The notes below the pieces were generated by a model that had not been told where the DNA came from, did no database searches, and saw only the letters and a program-made list of their open reading frames with translations. The position numbers and the translations under genes are program-made. Shown piece by piece: positions 1-10,056 of a DNA stretch of 34,678 bases. Where the stretch lies: contig SVMG01000013.1 in the NCBI GenBank assembly GCA_015067545.1, positions 1-34,678 on the forward strand, written 5' to 3'. The DNA comes from Oscillospiraceae bacterium. Lineage in GTDB: Bacteria > Bacillota > Clostridia > Oscillospirales > Oscillospiraceae. Numbering within the stretch: position 1 is the first letter of the stretch; each line of letters begins with the position of its first letter.

Positions 1-118
1 TTACTTTTGAAATTTTGAAGCAGGCGGGTTCTAACCACTTTTGAACCAACTTCTACTTTTTCAATTTCTTTCTTTTGAGTCACCGCTTTGTTTGTTTGAC
101 GGTGAAACGCGTCGCACT
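1..118 (-). other. AT-rich junction segment abutting the broken recD2 gene
   Basis: This stretch is clearly more AT-rich than the recD2 sequence beside it, and helicase similarity stops at about position 118. On the minus strand one frame, different from the recD2 frame, stays open from about 117 to the window edge. It encodes a lysine-rich segment of roughly 38 residues that I do not recognise. It could be the edge of a mobile element, the far side of a deletion, or a misassembled contig end; the sequence alone cannot separate these. Confidence 0.4.
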
Positions 119-1171
119 CTTACCGGTGCCCGGGCCGCCGGTGATCAGCAGCACGCCGGAAGAAATGCCGGCACGGATGGCCTGTTCCTGTTGTGAAGAA
201 TAGGAGATGCCGCTTTCTTTTGCCACAGCTTTCATCAGCTTGTCCAAATTCTTGGGCGCGGGGAAGGTGACTGCCGCGGCATCCAGCAGCCGATGGGTGA
301 TATATTCCTCCGCCTCAAACAGGGCAGGAAGATACAGCACCGTAATGCCTGCCAGTGTGGCACGCACCAGCTGCTGGGTATTTACCAATTCCTCCACGCC
401 GCTTTGGATGCTGTCTGTATCCACGCTCAGCAGTTGGCTGGCGGCCAGGATCAGTTTGTCCTGGGGCAGAAAGGCGTGACCTGCGGTGAGGTTGTAGTTC
501 AGCTCGAACAGGATGCCTGCACGGATGCGCCGGGCATCATCCCCGGCCACGCCCAGCTCAATGGCAAAGCGGTCTACTGCTCCAAAAGGCGCATCCAGTC
601 CCTGATCCATCAGAAGGTACGGGTCGTCATACAGCAGCTCCACAGTGGATTCCCCGTAGAGCTTATAGGTACGTACAGCCAGCTCTGCCGGCAGCTGATG
701 CAACGCAAAAAACTCCATCAGCTGGCGCATGCCGACTCTTTGGCGAAACTCTTCGCCGATGGCCCGGGCCTTTTCCCGGGAGATACCGCTCACCTCAGCC
801 AGCCGTTCCGGCTCTCGCTCCATCACCGTGAGGGTCTGATCCCCAAAATGGCCCACGATCCGGGCGGCGGTCTTGGGGCCAATGCCCTTGATGATCCGGC
901 TGGACAGGTAGCTTAAAATGTCCGCGCTGGACTGGGGCAAAAGCCGCTCTAAAAATTCTGCCTCAAACTGGCGGCCGTAGCTGGGATGGGTACTCCATTT
1001 GCCGGTGACCATCAGATGCTCACCCACAGCGGGAAGCGGGATCGTGCCCACAACCGTTACGGTCTGTCCGCCGCCGATCCCAAGACGCAGGACGGCGTAG
1101 CCGTTGTCGTAATTCTGATACACAACAGCACCGATGGTGCCCTGGATGATCTCCAATTCCTGCTGTGCCAA
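80..1171 (-). CDS. recD2: RecD2-type DNA helicase, N-terminal half, truncated at Walker A
   Basis: This is the amino-terminal part of a RecD2 (RecD/TraA family, SF1B 5'-3') helicase. It has the N-terminal beta-barrel segment (GTIGAVVYQNYDNGYAVLRL), then tandem helix-hairpin-helix motifs (GIGPKTAARI and VSGISREKA), then a linker domain and the start of the motor domain with Walker A GGPGTGKS. Directly after the Walker lysine-serine the protein turns into ATRFTVKQTKR and stops. About 360 residues remain where the family has about 720-750, so the ATPase core is missing and the product cannot be an active helicase. I chose a TTG start at 1171 because AAGGAGG lies 8 nt upstream and the protein then begins LAQQELEIIQGTIG, as in relatives. 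An upstream in-frame TTG at 1195 lacks such a site. It is transcribed divergently from the ATP synthase operon. Confidence 0.8.
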   Translation of the reverse strand: MAQQELEIIQGTIGAVVYQNYDNGYAVLRLGIGGGQTVTVVGTIPLPAVGEHLMVTGKWSTHPSYGRQFEAEFLERLLPQSSADILSYLSSRIIKGIGPKTAARIVGHFGDQTLTVMEREPERLAEVSGISREKARAIGEEFRQRVGMRQLMEFFALHQLPAELAVRTYKLYGESTVELLYDDPYLLMDQGLDAPFGAVDRFAIELGVAGDDARRIRAGILFELNYNLTAGHAFLPQDKLILAASQLLSVDTDSIQSGVEELVNTQQLVRATLAGITVLYLPALFEAEEYITHRLLDAAAVTFPAPKNLDKLMKAVAKESGISYSSQQEQAIRAGISSGVLLITGGPGTGKSATRFTVKQTKR

Positions 1172-1330
1172 GCCGTCCGCCTCCTTCGTTTTCAAACATA
1201 TCCAGCATATAGTTTACAATATTTTTGCGCCATTGAAAAGGTCTAATCTTCAGTTTTTTGCAGAAAACAGGAAAAAATAATAAAAGGCAAAAGATTGGCA
1301 TAAACAGACACATTGTTTACAAAAAATTCC

Positions 1331-1358
1331 TTGCTTTCCTTGAGGTTTTGGGTATAAT
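1331..1358 (+). promoter_or_regulatory. Promoter of the ATP synthase operon
   Basis: TTGCTT (1331-1336), a 16-bp spacer and TATAAT (1353-1358) lie about 45 bp upstream of the first gene of the atp operon. The -10 matches the sigma-A consensus perfectly. TGTTTACAAA (1314-1323), just upstream, recurs in reverse orientation twice in the 18.9-kb intergenic region. Confidence 0.6.
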
Positions 1359-1403
1359 AAATACTATATATTGGGTATTTGTGTGTTCGAGGAGAAATGT
1401 AGT

Positions 1404-1661
1404 GTGAAGGAACTGACATTACTTACCTGGCTGACCCAGCTGGGACTTTCTGTTGCTCTGCCGCTGGCCGGTTTTATTGTTCTGGCACTGTGGCTGCGCA
1501 GCCAGTTCGCCCTGGGCGATTGGGTGCTGTGGGCAGGCGTTGTGCTTGGCCTTGTGTCCGCACTGGACGGCCTGCGCCAATCCTTAAAGCTGCTGATCCG
1601 GCTGACACGCAAAAAGTCCGGGGACACACCGCCCCCGGTATCCTACAACGACCACGATTGA
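1404..1661 (+). CDS. AtpZ/ATPase_gene1-type small membrane protein of the atp operon
   Basis: This is an 85-residue protein with two hydrophobic segments (about residues 6-26 and 31-50) and a basic tail, the shape of the putative F0F1-ATPase subunit family PF09527 (AtpZ). It usually precedes atpI at the head of clostridial atp operons, and its family has been linked to Mg2+/Ca2+ transport or Fo assembly. I chose the GTG at 1404 because GGAG (1391-1394) stands 9 nt before it and the protein then starts at the hydrophobic part. The ATG at 1371 has no ribosome site and lies too close to the promoter. The stop overlaps an ATG of the next frame at 1661. The assignment rests on position and topology more than on sequence motifs. 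Confidence 0.7.
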   Translation: MKELTLLTWLTQLGLSVALPLAGFIVLALWLRSQFALGDWVLWAGVVLGLVSALDGLRQSLKLLIRLTRKKSGDTPPPVSYNDHD

Positions 1662-1672
1662 TGGAGGTATCC

Positions 1673-2077
1673 ATGGATTCCCGTAAACTTGTTTTGAAGC
1701 AGACTGGGATCATCGCCATTGGGCAGGCTGTTTGTGTAGCCGCCATGGTGGGCATCTTTGCCCTGCTGGGACAATTTGATATGACCGTTCTGTGGGGCGG
1801 AATCGTCGGTGGCGTGCTTGCGGTGCTGAATTTTCTGACTATGGCAGTAGGTGCCATGATCGCCGCTGACAAGGCAACACAGCAGGATGTGAAGGGCGGA
1901 CAGGCAACGGTGCGCACATCCATGATCCTGCGGCTTGCTGTGATCGCCATCGTGCTGATCGCATTTGCCAAAAGCGGCCTGTGCAATGTGCTGGCTATGG
2001 TGCTTCCTTTGGCCTTTACCCGCCCGGTACTGCTGTTTGCGGAGTTTTTTGGGAAGGCTGGTGAAAAGAAAGCATGA
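1673..2077 (+). CDS. atpI: ATP synthase protein I (AtpI-like)
   Basis: This is a 134-residue protein with four predicted membrane helices arranged as two hairpins, joined by a short polar loop (KATQQDVKGGQ). It matches the AtpI family, which helps assemble the c ring. I chose the ATG at 1673 because GGAGGT ends 4 nt upstream. The in-frame ATG at 1661 overlaps the previous stop and has no ribosome site. The last codons overlap the atpB start as ATGA, so translation of the two genes is probably coupled. AtpI is poorly conserved, so position in the operon is the main support. Confidence 0.75.
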   Translation: MDSRKLVLKQTGIIAIGQAVCVAAMVGIFALLGQFDMTVLWGGIVGGVLAVLNFLTMAVGAMIAADKATQQDVKGGQATVRTSMILRLAVIAIVLIAFAKSGLCNVLAMVLPLAFTRPVLLFAEFFGKAGEKKA

Positions 2078-2967
2078 GTCTTGATGTTAACGGCGCGTTT
2101 ATTTACTTTACCATTCCGATTTTTGGTGGCATCCCCATCACCCAGACCACAGTGTCGTCCTTTATCGTGGCACTGATTTTGATCATCGCATCCATCAAAC
2201 TGGGAAAGAATCTGCAAAAACGCCCCACCGGCGTACAAGTTCTTGTGGAAAAGGGCGTGTCCATGATCTACAACCTGACCACAAGCGTTATGGGTGAGCA
2301 CAATGCCCATTGGACACCCTTTATGGGCACCATTTTTCTTAGCAGTATTTGCGGTTCGCTGATCGGTCTGACCGGATTCCTGCGTTCAGCCACGGCGGAC
2401 TTAAGCTGTGTGCTTGCCTGGTCTGTGATGGTCAGTGTGATCATTTGGTACAACAACATTAAGCATAACGGGTTCGTCGGATGGCTAAAGGGCTTTACTG
2501 AGCCCATCGTGGTGATGACCCCCATGAATATCGTCTCAGAGATCGCCCAGCCCTTCTCCATGGCATTCCGTCATTTCGGCAATGTGGCCGGTGGCGGTGT
2601 CATTTCGTCCATTATCTATGCGGCCTTCGGCCTGCTGTCCACGGCAGTGTTGAATCTTGTGGCAAGCAACGGCTGGATCATGGGCGCAGGACTGATGCTC
2701 ATTGGCGTGGGACTGTTTATCTGGTGCCGCAAAAAGAAATTCCTGTTGGTCTTGAGCATCCTCAGCTTCGTGATTGGCTTCTTTGGACTGCTGCAGGCTT
2801 TGGGAATCCTTTCCGGTGTGCCCATTTTGGCATTCGGTGTTCCGGCGGTGCTGTCCTGCTACTTTGACCTGTTTTCAGGCTTTATACAAGCGCTGGTGTT
2901 CACACTGCTGACAATGGTATATATTTCCGGCTCGCTTCCCGCCCCGGAAAACAATAAAGAAAATTAA
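2074..2967 (+). CDS. atpB: ATP synthase Fo subunit a
   Basis: Subunit a forms the half-channels that carry the coupling ion to the c ring. The protein has 297 residues. The essential arginine is R166 in the segment SMAFRHFGN, which corresponds to the S-L-R-L-F-G-N motif of other bacteria. The C-terminal helix FSGFIQALVFTLLTMVYIS is the expected last membrane segment. Between these, at about residues 195-250, lies an additional strongly hydrophobic stretch that looks like an extra helical hairpin with a basic CRKKK turn at 218-222. This makes the protein longer than many bacterial a subunits of about 220-270 residues. The gene starts inside the atpI stop (ATGA) and the start has only a weak ribosome site, so translational coupling is likely. 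Confidence 0.95.
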   Translation: MSLDVNGAFIYFTIPIFGGIPITQTTVSSFIVALILIIASIKLGKNLQKRPTGVQVLVEKGVSMIYNLTTSVMGEHNAHWTPFMGTIFLSSICGSLIGLTGFLRSATADLSCVLAWSVMVSVIIWYNNIKHNGFVGWLKGFTEPIVVMTPMNIVSEIAQPFSMAFRHFGNVAGGGVISSIIYAAFGLLSTAVLNLVASNGWIMGAGLMLIGVGLFIWCRKKKFLLVLSILSFVIGFFGLLQALGILSGVPILAFGVPAVLSCYFDLFSGFIQALVFTLLTMVYISGSLPAPENNKEN

Positions 2968-2995
2968 AAAAGATATTTTTTAGGAGGATATTATT

Positions 2996-3241
2996 ATGGA
3001 AATGGCAGAAGCTTTGGCAATCATCGGTAAGGCACTGGGTGCCGGTCTGTGTATGGGCATCGGCGCGATCGGCCCTGCATTGGGCGAAGGCAATGCAGTC
3101 AGCCACGCCCTGGAGGGTATGGCGCGTCAGCCTGAGTCTGCAGATACTTTGCGGACCAATATGATCGTTGGCTGTGCAGTTACCGAAACCACCGGTATTT
3201 ACGCTCTGCTGATCGCGATCCTGATCCTGTTTGCCCTGTAA
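2996..3241 (+). CDS. atpE: ATP synthase Fo subunit c, two-carboxylate ion site
   Basis: This 81-residue, two-helix proteolipid forms the rotor ring. Helix 1 carries GPALGEGNA with glutamate E31, where the sodium ring of Ilyobacter tartaricus has glutamine (Q32). Helix 2 carries the ion-binding V62-T-E64-T65-T66-G-I-Y69. E64 is the essential carboxylate, and V62, T65 and Y69 match sodium-site positions. Two glutamates in the site is the arrangement described for the Na+-driven c11 ring of Fusobacterium nucleatum. The polar loop RQPE at 44-47 is the canonical contact with gamma and epsilon. A strong AGGAGG precedes the ATG, fitting the high expression needed for a multicopy subunit. Sodium coupling is inferred from residues, not shown. 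Confidence 0.97.
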   Translation: MEMAEALAIIGKALGAGLCMGIGAIGPALGEGNAVSHALEGMARQPESADTLRTNMIVGCAVTETTGIYALLIAILILFAL

Positions 3242-3281
3242 GACACCTTTCTTATCATTTTGACAGAAAGGAGTCGTAAAC

Positions 3282-3782
3282 GTGTTTGAAAGTTTTATTG
3301 GCGTAAACTTCTGGACGGCTCTGTTTGTGTTACTGAATACGCTGGCAATTTTCTTTGTGGCAAAGAAATTCCTTTTCGTTCCGGTGATGAATATGATCAA
3401 AAGCCGGCAAGAGGAGATCGACTCCATGTATCTGGAGGCCAATCATGCCAAGGATGAGGCCATTGCCCTGGAAGCCCAGTACAAGGAAAAGCTTTCTCTG
3501 GCGGCCGCAACCGGTGAGCGCATGGTAAAAGAGGCCATGGAGCGGGGTCACAGCCGCGAGGAGGAGATCCTCCGCCAGGCAAATGAAGAGGCTTCCGCCA
3601 TTATGGCCAAGGCCTCTGCAGACATTGCCCTGGAAAAGAAAAAGGCGCTGAACGATGCCAAGGATGAGATCTCCGACATTGCCATGGCCATTGCCGAAAA
3701 GGTTGTGGGAAGAGAGTTGAGCAATGCAGATCATTCAGATCTGGTAAGCAGCTTCATTGATCGGCTGGGTGAGCACGCATGA
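3282..3782 (+). CDS. atpF: ATP synthase Fo subunit b
   Basis: This is the peripheral stalk subunit of 166 residues: one N-terminal membrane helix (about residues 8-28), then a long charged coiled coil rich in A, E, K and R. The helix runs into MIKSRQEEIDSMYLEANHAK, as in the family. I chose the GTG start at 3282 from the AAAGGAG site ending 9 nt upstream. The stop overlaps the atpH start as ATGA at 3779-3782. There is a single b gene, so the stalk is presumably a homodimer. Confidence 0.96.
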   Translation: MFESFIGVNFWTALFVLLNTLAIFFVAKKFLFVPVMNMIKSRQEEIDSMYLEANHAKDEAIALEAQYKEKLSLAAATGERMVKEAMERGHSREEEILRQANEEASAIMAKASADIALEKKKALNDAKDEISDIAMAIAEKVVGRELSNADHSDLVSSFIDRLGEHA

Positions 3783-4318
3783 CAGAGGTTGGAACAAATT
3801 ACGGCGGCGCGCTGTACGAATTAGCCGCCGCAGAGGAGCTGTCCGAAGAGATTCTTGGACAGCTGCAGGCTTTATCCAAAAGCTTCGCCGAAGAACCGGC
3901 TTTTGTGAAGCTGCTGTGCGCCCATTCTCTGTCCAAAACAGAGCGGTGCAGGATCCTTGACGACAGCTTTGCCGGCAAGGTGCATCCCTATGTGCTGAAT
4001 TTTTTGAAGATCCTTACGGAAAAGGGCTATATGCGCCAATTTCCGGATTGCTGCAAGGCATACCTGGTACGCTATCACAAGGACAACAATATTCTGCCGG
4101 TGACGGCAGTGACCGCGGTGGCGCTCAGCCCGGAGCAGGCCGCCCGGTTGAAGGAAAAACTGGAAAAGCTCACCGAGAAAACAGTGGAGCTGACCAATCG
4201 CATGGATCCCAATGTTCTGGGCGGCGTTCGCCTGGACTTTGACGGCAAATCTATTGACGATACTCTGGCGCATCGGCTGGAGTCCGTCCGGAATTTGCTG
4301 AATAACACCATACTCTGA
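3779..4318 (+). CDS. atpH: ATP synthase F1 subunit delta
   Basis: This 179-residue delta (OSCP-like) subunit links the b stalk to the top of F1. It shows the N-terminal helical domain beginning [10 protein letters not shown] and the conserved C-terminal segment [28 protein letters not shown], split here by its family glycines (GG at about 150). Length is normal. It overlaps atpF by 4 nt (ATGA), and its stop TGA shares bases with an ATG at 4318 of the next frame. Confidence 0.96.
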   Translation: MTEVGTNYGGALYELAAAEELSEEILGQLQALSKSFAEEPAFVKLLCAHSLSKTERCRILDDSFAGKVHPYVLNFLKILTEKGYMRQFPDCCKAYLVRYHKDNNILPVTAVTAVALSPEQAARLKEKLEKLTEKTVELTNRMDPNVLGGVRLDFDGKSIDDTLAHRLESVRNLLNNTIL

Positions 4319-4338
4319 TGGTAGAAAGCAGGAACAGT

Positions 4339-5853
4339 ATGGAATTACGACCCGAAGAAATCACGAAGATCATTCGTGCGCAAATTAAAAATTATGAAAC
4401 CAAGCTGGAACAGAGCGAGACCGGCGTGGTCATCCTGGTCGGTGACGGTATTGCAAAGGTCTCCGGTCTTCATAGCTGCATGGCGGGCGAGCTGCTGGAA
4501 TTCCCCGGGGGCGTGTTCGGTATGGCGCAGAATCTGGAGGAGGATACGGTTTCCGTCGTTATCCTGGGCTCTGATGGCGGCATCAAGGAAGGAGACACCG
4601 TCAAGCGCACCGGCAAGGTAGTTTCCGTGCCCGTGGGAAAGGCCCTCATTGGCCGGGTTGTCAACGCTCTGGGTGAACCCATTGACGGTAAGGGTATGAT
4701 CGAGGCAGAGGCCTTCCGCCCTATCGAAATGCCCGCTCCCGGTATCATTGACCGTCAGCATGTCAGCCGTCCTCTGCAGACGGGCATCAAGGCCATCGAC
4801 TCCATGATCCCCATTGGCCGTGGACAGCGCGAGCTGATCATCGGTGACCGGCAGACCGGCAAGACCACCATCGCCACCGACACCATCCTGAACCAAAAGG
4901 GCAAGGATGTGATCTGTATTTATGTGGCCATCGGCCAAAAACGCTCCACGGTTGCTCAGGTGGTGGAAAACCTGACCGCAGCAGGGGCTATGGATTACAC
5001 CATCGTGGTGTCCGCCACTGCATCGGAGCTGGCGCCCATGCAGTATATCGCGCCCTACACCGGCTGCACCATGGGCGAGCACTTCATGCACCAGGGCAAG
5101 GACGTTCTGGTGATCTATGATGACCTGAGCAAGCACGCAGTGGCCTACCGCGCCATCTCTTTGCTGATCCGCCGTCCGCCCGGACGGGAAGCTTATCCCG
5201 GCGATGTGTTCTATCTCCACTCCCGACTGTTGGAGCGTGCTGCTCAGCTGTCTGACAAGCTGGGTGGCGGCAGTCTGACCGCACTGCCCATCATTGAGAC
5301 CCAGGCCGGTGACGTGTCTGCCTACATTCCCACCAATGTTATCTCCATCACCGATGGACAGATATTCCTGGAATCCGAGCTGTTCAATGCCGGCATTATG
5401 CCTGCGGTGAACCCCGGCATTTCCGTTTCCCGTGTGGGCGGCGATGCCCAGATCAAGGCCATGAAAAAGGTATCCGGCAGCTTGAAACTGCTGTACTCCC
5501 AGTACCGGGAGCTGCAGAGCTTTGCCCAGTTCGGTTCTGATTTGGATGCGGATACCAAGGAGCGTCTTTCCCTGGGTGAGCGCATCGTGGCGGTGCTGAA
5601 GCAGAAGAACAATGCGCCTGCCGAGGTTGCCCACCAGGTGTGCATCCTGTACGCAGTTACCAAGGGATATTTGAAGAATATTGAAGTGACCCGCGTACCG
5701 GAATTCGAGCTGCAGCTGAAGGAGTTCATGGACAACCGCTACGGTGCAGTGCTGGATGCCATCCGCACCACCGGTAAGCTGGAAGCCGATACAGAAGAAG
5801 CGTTGAAAACTGCGCTGGCAGAGCTCGTAAAAGACTTTACCGCAGGAAACTAA
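4339..5853 (+). CDS. atpA: ATP synthase F1 subunit alpha
   Basis: This non-catalytic nucleotide-binding F1 subunit has about 504 residues. The P-loop GDRQTGKT, the segment [14 protein letters not shown] and the terminal helical domain are all present. I chose the ATG at 4339 because the protein then begins [20 protein letters not shown], the usual alpha N-terminus, with AGCAGGA 5 nt upstream. An in-frame ATG at 4318 would add MVESRNS and overlaps the atpH stop, and cannot be excluded. Length and motifs are typical. Confidence 0.97.
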   Translation: MELRPEEITKIIRAQIKNYETKLEQSETGVVILVGDGIAKVSGLHSCMAGELLEFPGGVFGMAQNLEEDTVSVVILGSDGGIKEGDTVKRTGKVVSVPVGKALIGRVVNALGEPIDGKGMIEAEAFRPIEMPAPGIIDRQHVSRPLQTGIKAIDSMIPIGRGQRELIIGDRQTGKTTIATDTILNQKGKDVICIYVAIGQKRSTVAQVVENLTAAGAMDYTIVVSATASELAPMQYIAPYTGCTMGEHFMHQGKDVLVIYDDLSKHAVAYRAISLLIRRPPGREAYPGDVFYLHSRLLERAAQLSDKLGGGSLTALPIIETQAGDVSAYIPTNVISITDGQIFLESELFNAGIMPAVNPGISVSRVGGDAQIKAMKKVSGSLKLLYSQYRELQSFAQFGSDLDADTKERLSLGERIVAVLKQKNNAPAEVAHQVCILYAVTKGYLKNIEVTRVPEFELQLKEFMDNRYGAVLDAIRTTGKLEADTEEALKTALAELVKDFTAGN

Positions 5854-5868
5854 GAAAGGAGGGAGCGT

Positions 5869-6708
5869 ATGGCAACCGTCTCCACCAAGGAAATCAAAAA
5901 CCGCATCCGCAGTATGGAATCCACCAAGCAGATCACCCGTGCCATGGAGATGGTGGCAGCATCCAAGCTGCGCCATGCCCAGACCAAGGCGTCTGATGCC
6001 CGTCCTTATTTTGAAATTCTGCTGGACACCATTGAAGATATCGTCTGCTCCGGACAGGGGGCGCAATCGCCCTATCTGACCCAGCGCCCCATTAAGCGCA
6101 CCGCTTATGTGGTGATCGCCGGCGACCGGGGTCTTGCGGGAGGCTACAACAGCAATCTGCTGAAAATGGCTTTTTCTGCCATGGAAGAAAAGGATGCCGT
6201 TGTGCTGCCCATCGGCAAAAAGGCGGTGGAGTTTTTCAAGACCCGGCAAGTGAGCCTGCTGACGCAGACGCCCCAAAATGCGGCGGAAGTGTCTGTTGGC
6301 GACTGTTTCTCCATAGCAAAGCAGCTTTGCAAGGCATATTGCCGCGGGGAGTTAGACGAAATCGTGGTGGTTTACACCAGGTTCGTTTCCGTGCTTTCTC
6401 AAGTGCCGGAAATGCTGCGCCTGCTGCCGCTGGCAGAGCAGGACAATAAGAAAATCCCGTCGGAAATGATTTACGAACCCAACTGCGAAGAAGTGCTGGA
6501 AACCATCATTCCCGAATACCTGGGCGGTGTGCTCTACGGTGCGCTGTGCGAAAGCCGGGCATCCGAGCAGGCGGCTCGCCGGACTGCCATGAATGCGGCG
6601 ACCCAAAATGCCGAGGAAATGATTGCCGACTTGAGCCTGAAGTTCAATCAGGCCCGTCAGGCTGCCATCACCCAGGAGATCACCGAGATCGTTGCTGGTT
6701 CCCAGTAA
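5869..6708 (+). CDS. atpG: ATP synthase F1 subunit gamma
   Basis: This is the central rotor shaft, 279 residues. The N-terminal helix KEIKNRIRSMESTKQITRAM with MVAASKLRHAQ and the C-terminal helix ending in RQAAITQEITEIVAG are the family signatures and form the coiled coil inside the alpha-beta hexamer. AAGGAGGGAG stands just before the ATG. Spacing to atpA is 15 nt and to atpD 26 nt. Nothing is unusual. Confidence 0.97.
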   Translation: MATVSTKEIKNRIRSMESTKQITRAMEMVAASKLRHAQTKASDARPYFEILLDTIEDIVCSGQGAQSPYLTQRPIKRTAYVVIAGDRGLAGGYNSNLLKMAFSAMEEKDAVVLPIGKKAVEFFKTRQVSLLTQTPQNAAEVSVGDCFSIAKQLCKAYCRGELDEIVVVYTRFVSVLSQVPEMLRLLPLAEQDNKKIPSEMIYEPNCEEVLETIIPEYLGGVLYGALCESRASEQAARRTAMNAATQNAEEMIADLSLKFNQARQAAITQEITEIVAGSQ

Positions 6709-6716
6709 CATTCTAG

Positions 6717-8536
<1,820 letters not shown>

Positions 8537-8541
8537 AAAAT

Positions 8542-8576
8542 GGACTGTTGCAAATGGCAACAGTCCGTTTTCTTTT
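8542..8576 (+). terminator. Terminator of the atp operon
   Basis: A perfect 10-bp stem (GGACTGTTGC at 8542-8551, GCAACAGTCC at 8557-8566) with a 5-nt loop is followed by GTTTTCTTTT. An A-run before the stem would let it also work for the convergent gene on the minus strand. Confidence 0.9.
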
Positions 8577-9975
8577 AATCAAGTCGTTTTTCCACAAAGG
8601 CCAGCATCATGGAATAGAACAGCACCGGCCCTACATTGAAGAAGTGACAGTCCACCATACTGGTGACCAGCAGGGTAAGCATGGAGATCAGCGCGAAGGT
8701 CTTTTTTCCCTGAAAGCGATGGAAAAACAGATACAGTGTCTGCAAACGGTGGAAGCTGTAGGCGGCAAAGCCAACAATGCCACAGGAAGCCAGGATCTGA
8801 ATAACGGTATTGTGCCACCTGGGAGGGAAAAATGAGACAAAGGCTTCGGAGGTAGACCAGGAAAAAAGAGGGTACTCTATGGGATAGAAGGTTCCACCGA
8901 AGACAGGATGCTTCAAAAATTGCTGCCAGCCGGCAAAATAGCCTTTATCCCGCCCGGCGGGATCCAGCCGGTGTGCGATCAGTGTCCGGAACAGCCGGAG
9001 CAGATCCTCAGAAAACAGCAGGAATATGGCAAGTATGGCCAGCGCGGTAAAAATATGGATGGCTGCATTGGCCCGGGCATGGCGGCTGTGGAGCAGAGAT
9101 ACGGTGTAGGAAGCCAGATATGTGACCACGCCGCACAAAATAGAGCCGCGGGAGCAGGTGAACAACACGCCGCCCAGAAACAGCAGACCGGAAATATAAA
9201 AAATACCGGTATGCTTTCCCTTGCCGGTCAAAAAGAACGGGAAGGGGATCATCATGGCAAGAAGAGCGCCTATGTTGTTATAATGACCCCAGCCAGAGTA
9301 GATCAGAGCGCGTTCGATGACGCCGTTTTGAATAACATGGTACCGAAAATAAATGAATACCAGTTCAGCCAGCAGTACATAACCTACGCACATGCCCGTC
9401 CATGCCAGATAACCGGTGGGGGCCTGATCCCATTTAACAGAGCCGGTGAGAAGAATGTACAGCACGATGACAGAAGCGGCCTGAATAAAGGCAAACAGCA
9501 AATTCTGCCATACCACCTTGCCCAGCTGTGCACTGCCTATGCCCGACAGCAGATATGCCAGGCCAAGAGCCAGCATGCCGGGCAAAAGCATCCGCTTGCA
9601 TTTCAAAAAGGCCATCCGGCCCAGCGTCTTATCCCGGAGCAGCCGGTAGAGCAGCCCGATGATCAAAAGCACCGCCAAAAAGACAAGATATATGCCGCCA
9701 TTGGCGGAAGAGAAGAGGGAATCGCCGCTTAATCCCGGATTGTTCTCCCGGGAAGGGGCAATATAGGAGCAGATGACCAGGGGCATGATCGGAAGCAAAT
9801 CCCGGCCAAACAGGAAAAGATACAGTGCGATCAGCACGAAGCATGTATATGTGAAAAGCTCAGCGCCGCAGACATTGGCCAGAACGGTCAGTCCGCCACA
9901 GAGGAAAAAGTAAGTCGGTTTATAGAGAAAATCATCAAATGCACGCAGATAGGATGGTCTACCCAGCGAGTCCAC
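8575..9975 (-). CDS. O-antigen ligase-like (Wzy_C) polytopic membrane protein
   Basis: This protein of about 466 residues has ten or more membrane helices. The second half shows the Wzy_C/O-antigen-ligase pattern: TCSRGSILCG in a helix, a large extracytoplasmic loop with RLDPAGRDKGYFAGWQQFL and HPVFGG, then WHNTVIQILASCGIVG, matching the H-N-x-x-x-Q-x-x-x-x-x-G-x-x-G motif. Family members polymerise or ligate surface glycans, using lipid-linked donors outside the membrane. No glycosyltransferase cluster lies nearby, so substrate and role are open; teichoic or exopolysaccharide ligation or protein glycosylation are possible. I chose the GTG at 9975 because AAAGGTG lies 8 nt upstream. Longer starts would fall inside a hairpin and the promoter. 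It is convergent with the atp operon. Confidence 0.75.
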   Translation of the reverse strand: MDSLGRPSYLRAFDDFLYKPTYFFLCGGLTVLANVCGAELFTYTCFVLIALYLFLFGRDLLPIMPLVICSYIAPSRENNPGLSGDSLFSSANGGIYLVFLAVLLIIGLLYRLLRDKTLGRMAFLKCKRMLLPGMLALGLAYLLSGIGSAQLGKVVWQNLLFAFIQAASVIVLYILLTGSVKWDQAPTGYLAWTGMCVGYVLLAELVFIYFRYHVIQNGVIERALIYSGWGHYNNIGALLAMMIPFPFFLTGKGKHTGIFYISGLLFLGGVLFTCSRGSILCGVVTYLASYTVSLLHSRHARANAAIHIFTALAILAIFLLFSEDLLRLFRTLIAHRLDPAGRDKGYFAGWQQFLKHPVFGGTFYPIEYPLFSWSTSEAFVSFFPPRWHNTVIQILASCGIVGFAAYSFHRLQTLYLFFHRFQGKKTFALISMLTLLVTSMVDCHFFNVGPVLFYSMMLAFVEKRLD

Positions 9976-10001
9976 GGAATCATCACCTTTCGTAGCAAAA
10001 A

Positions 10002-10021
10002 AGCGGCAAGGCCTTGCCGCT
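10002..10021 (-). promoter_or_regulatory. 5'-leader hairpin with U-run before the ligase-like gene
   Basis: A perfect 20-bp palindrome (AGCGGCAAG, central GC, CTTGCCGCT) is followed on the minus strand by TTTTTT and then the ribosome site. It begins essentially at the predicted transcription start (about 10021). It looks like an intrinsic terminator but is too close to the start to be an ordinary one. It may stabilise the mRNA 5' end or act as an attenuator or operator. Confidence 0.6.
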
Positions 10022-10027
10022 GGAAAC

Positions 10028-10056
10028 ATTCTATCATATTTTGTCGAAGGTGTCAA
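10028..10056 (-). promoter_or_regulatory. Promoter of the ligase-like gene
   Basis: On the minus strand TTGACA (10056-10051), a 17-bp spacer and TAGAAT (10033-10028) form a near-consensus sigma-A promoter. The spacer contains TTCGACAAAA, which reads TTTTGTCGAA on the other strand and resembles a Spo0A box. Confidence 0.75.

Noticed and set aside
293..916. 207-codon plus-strand frame over recD2
   Set aside because: The minus-strand recD2 reading has recognisable helicase and helix-hairpin-helix motifs and a ribosome site; this frame has neither.
4345..6276. 643-codon minus-strand frame across atpA and atpG
   Set aside because: It is a shadow of two clear ATP synthase genes; composition is low-complexity G, H, Q and L and no family is visible.
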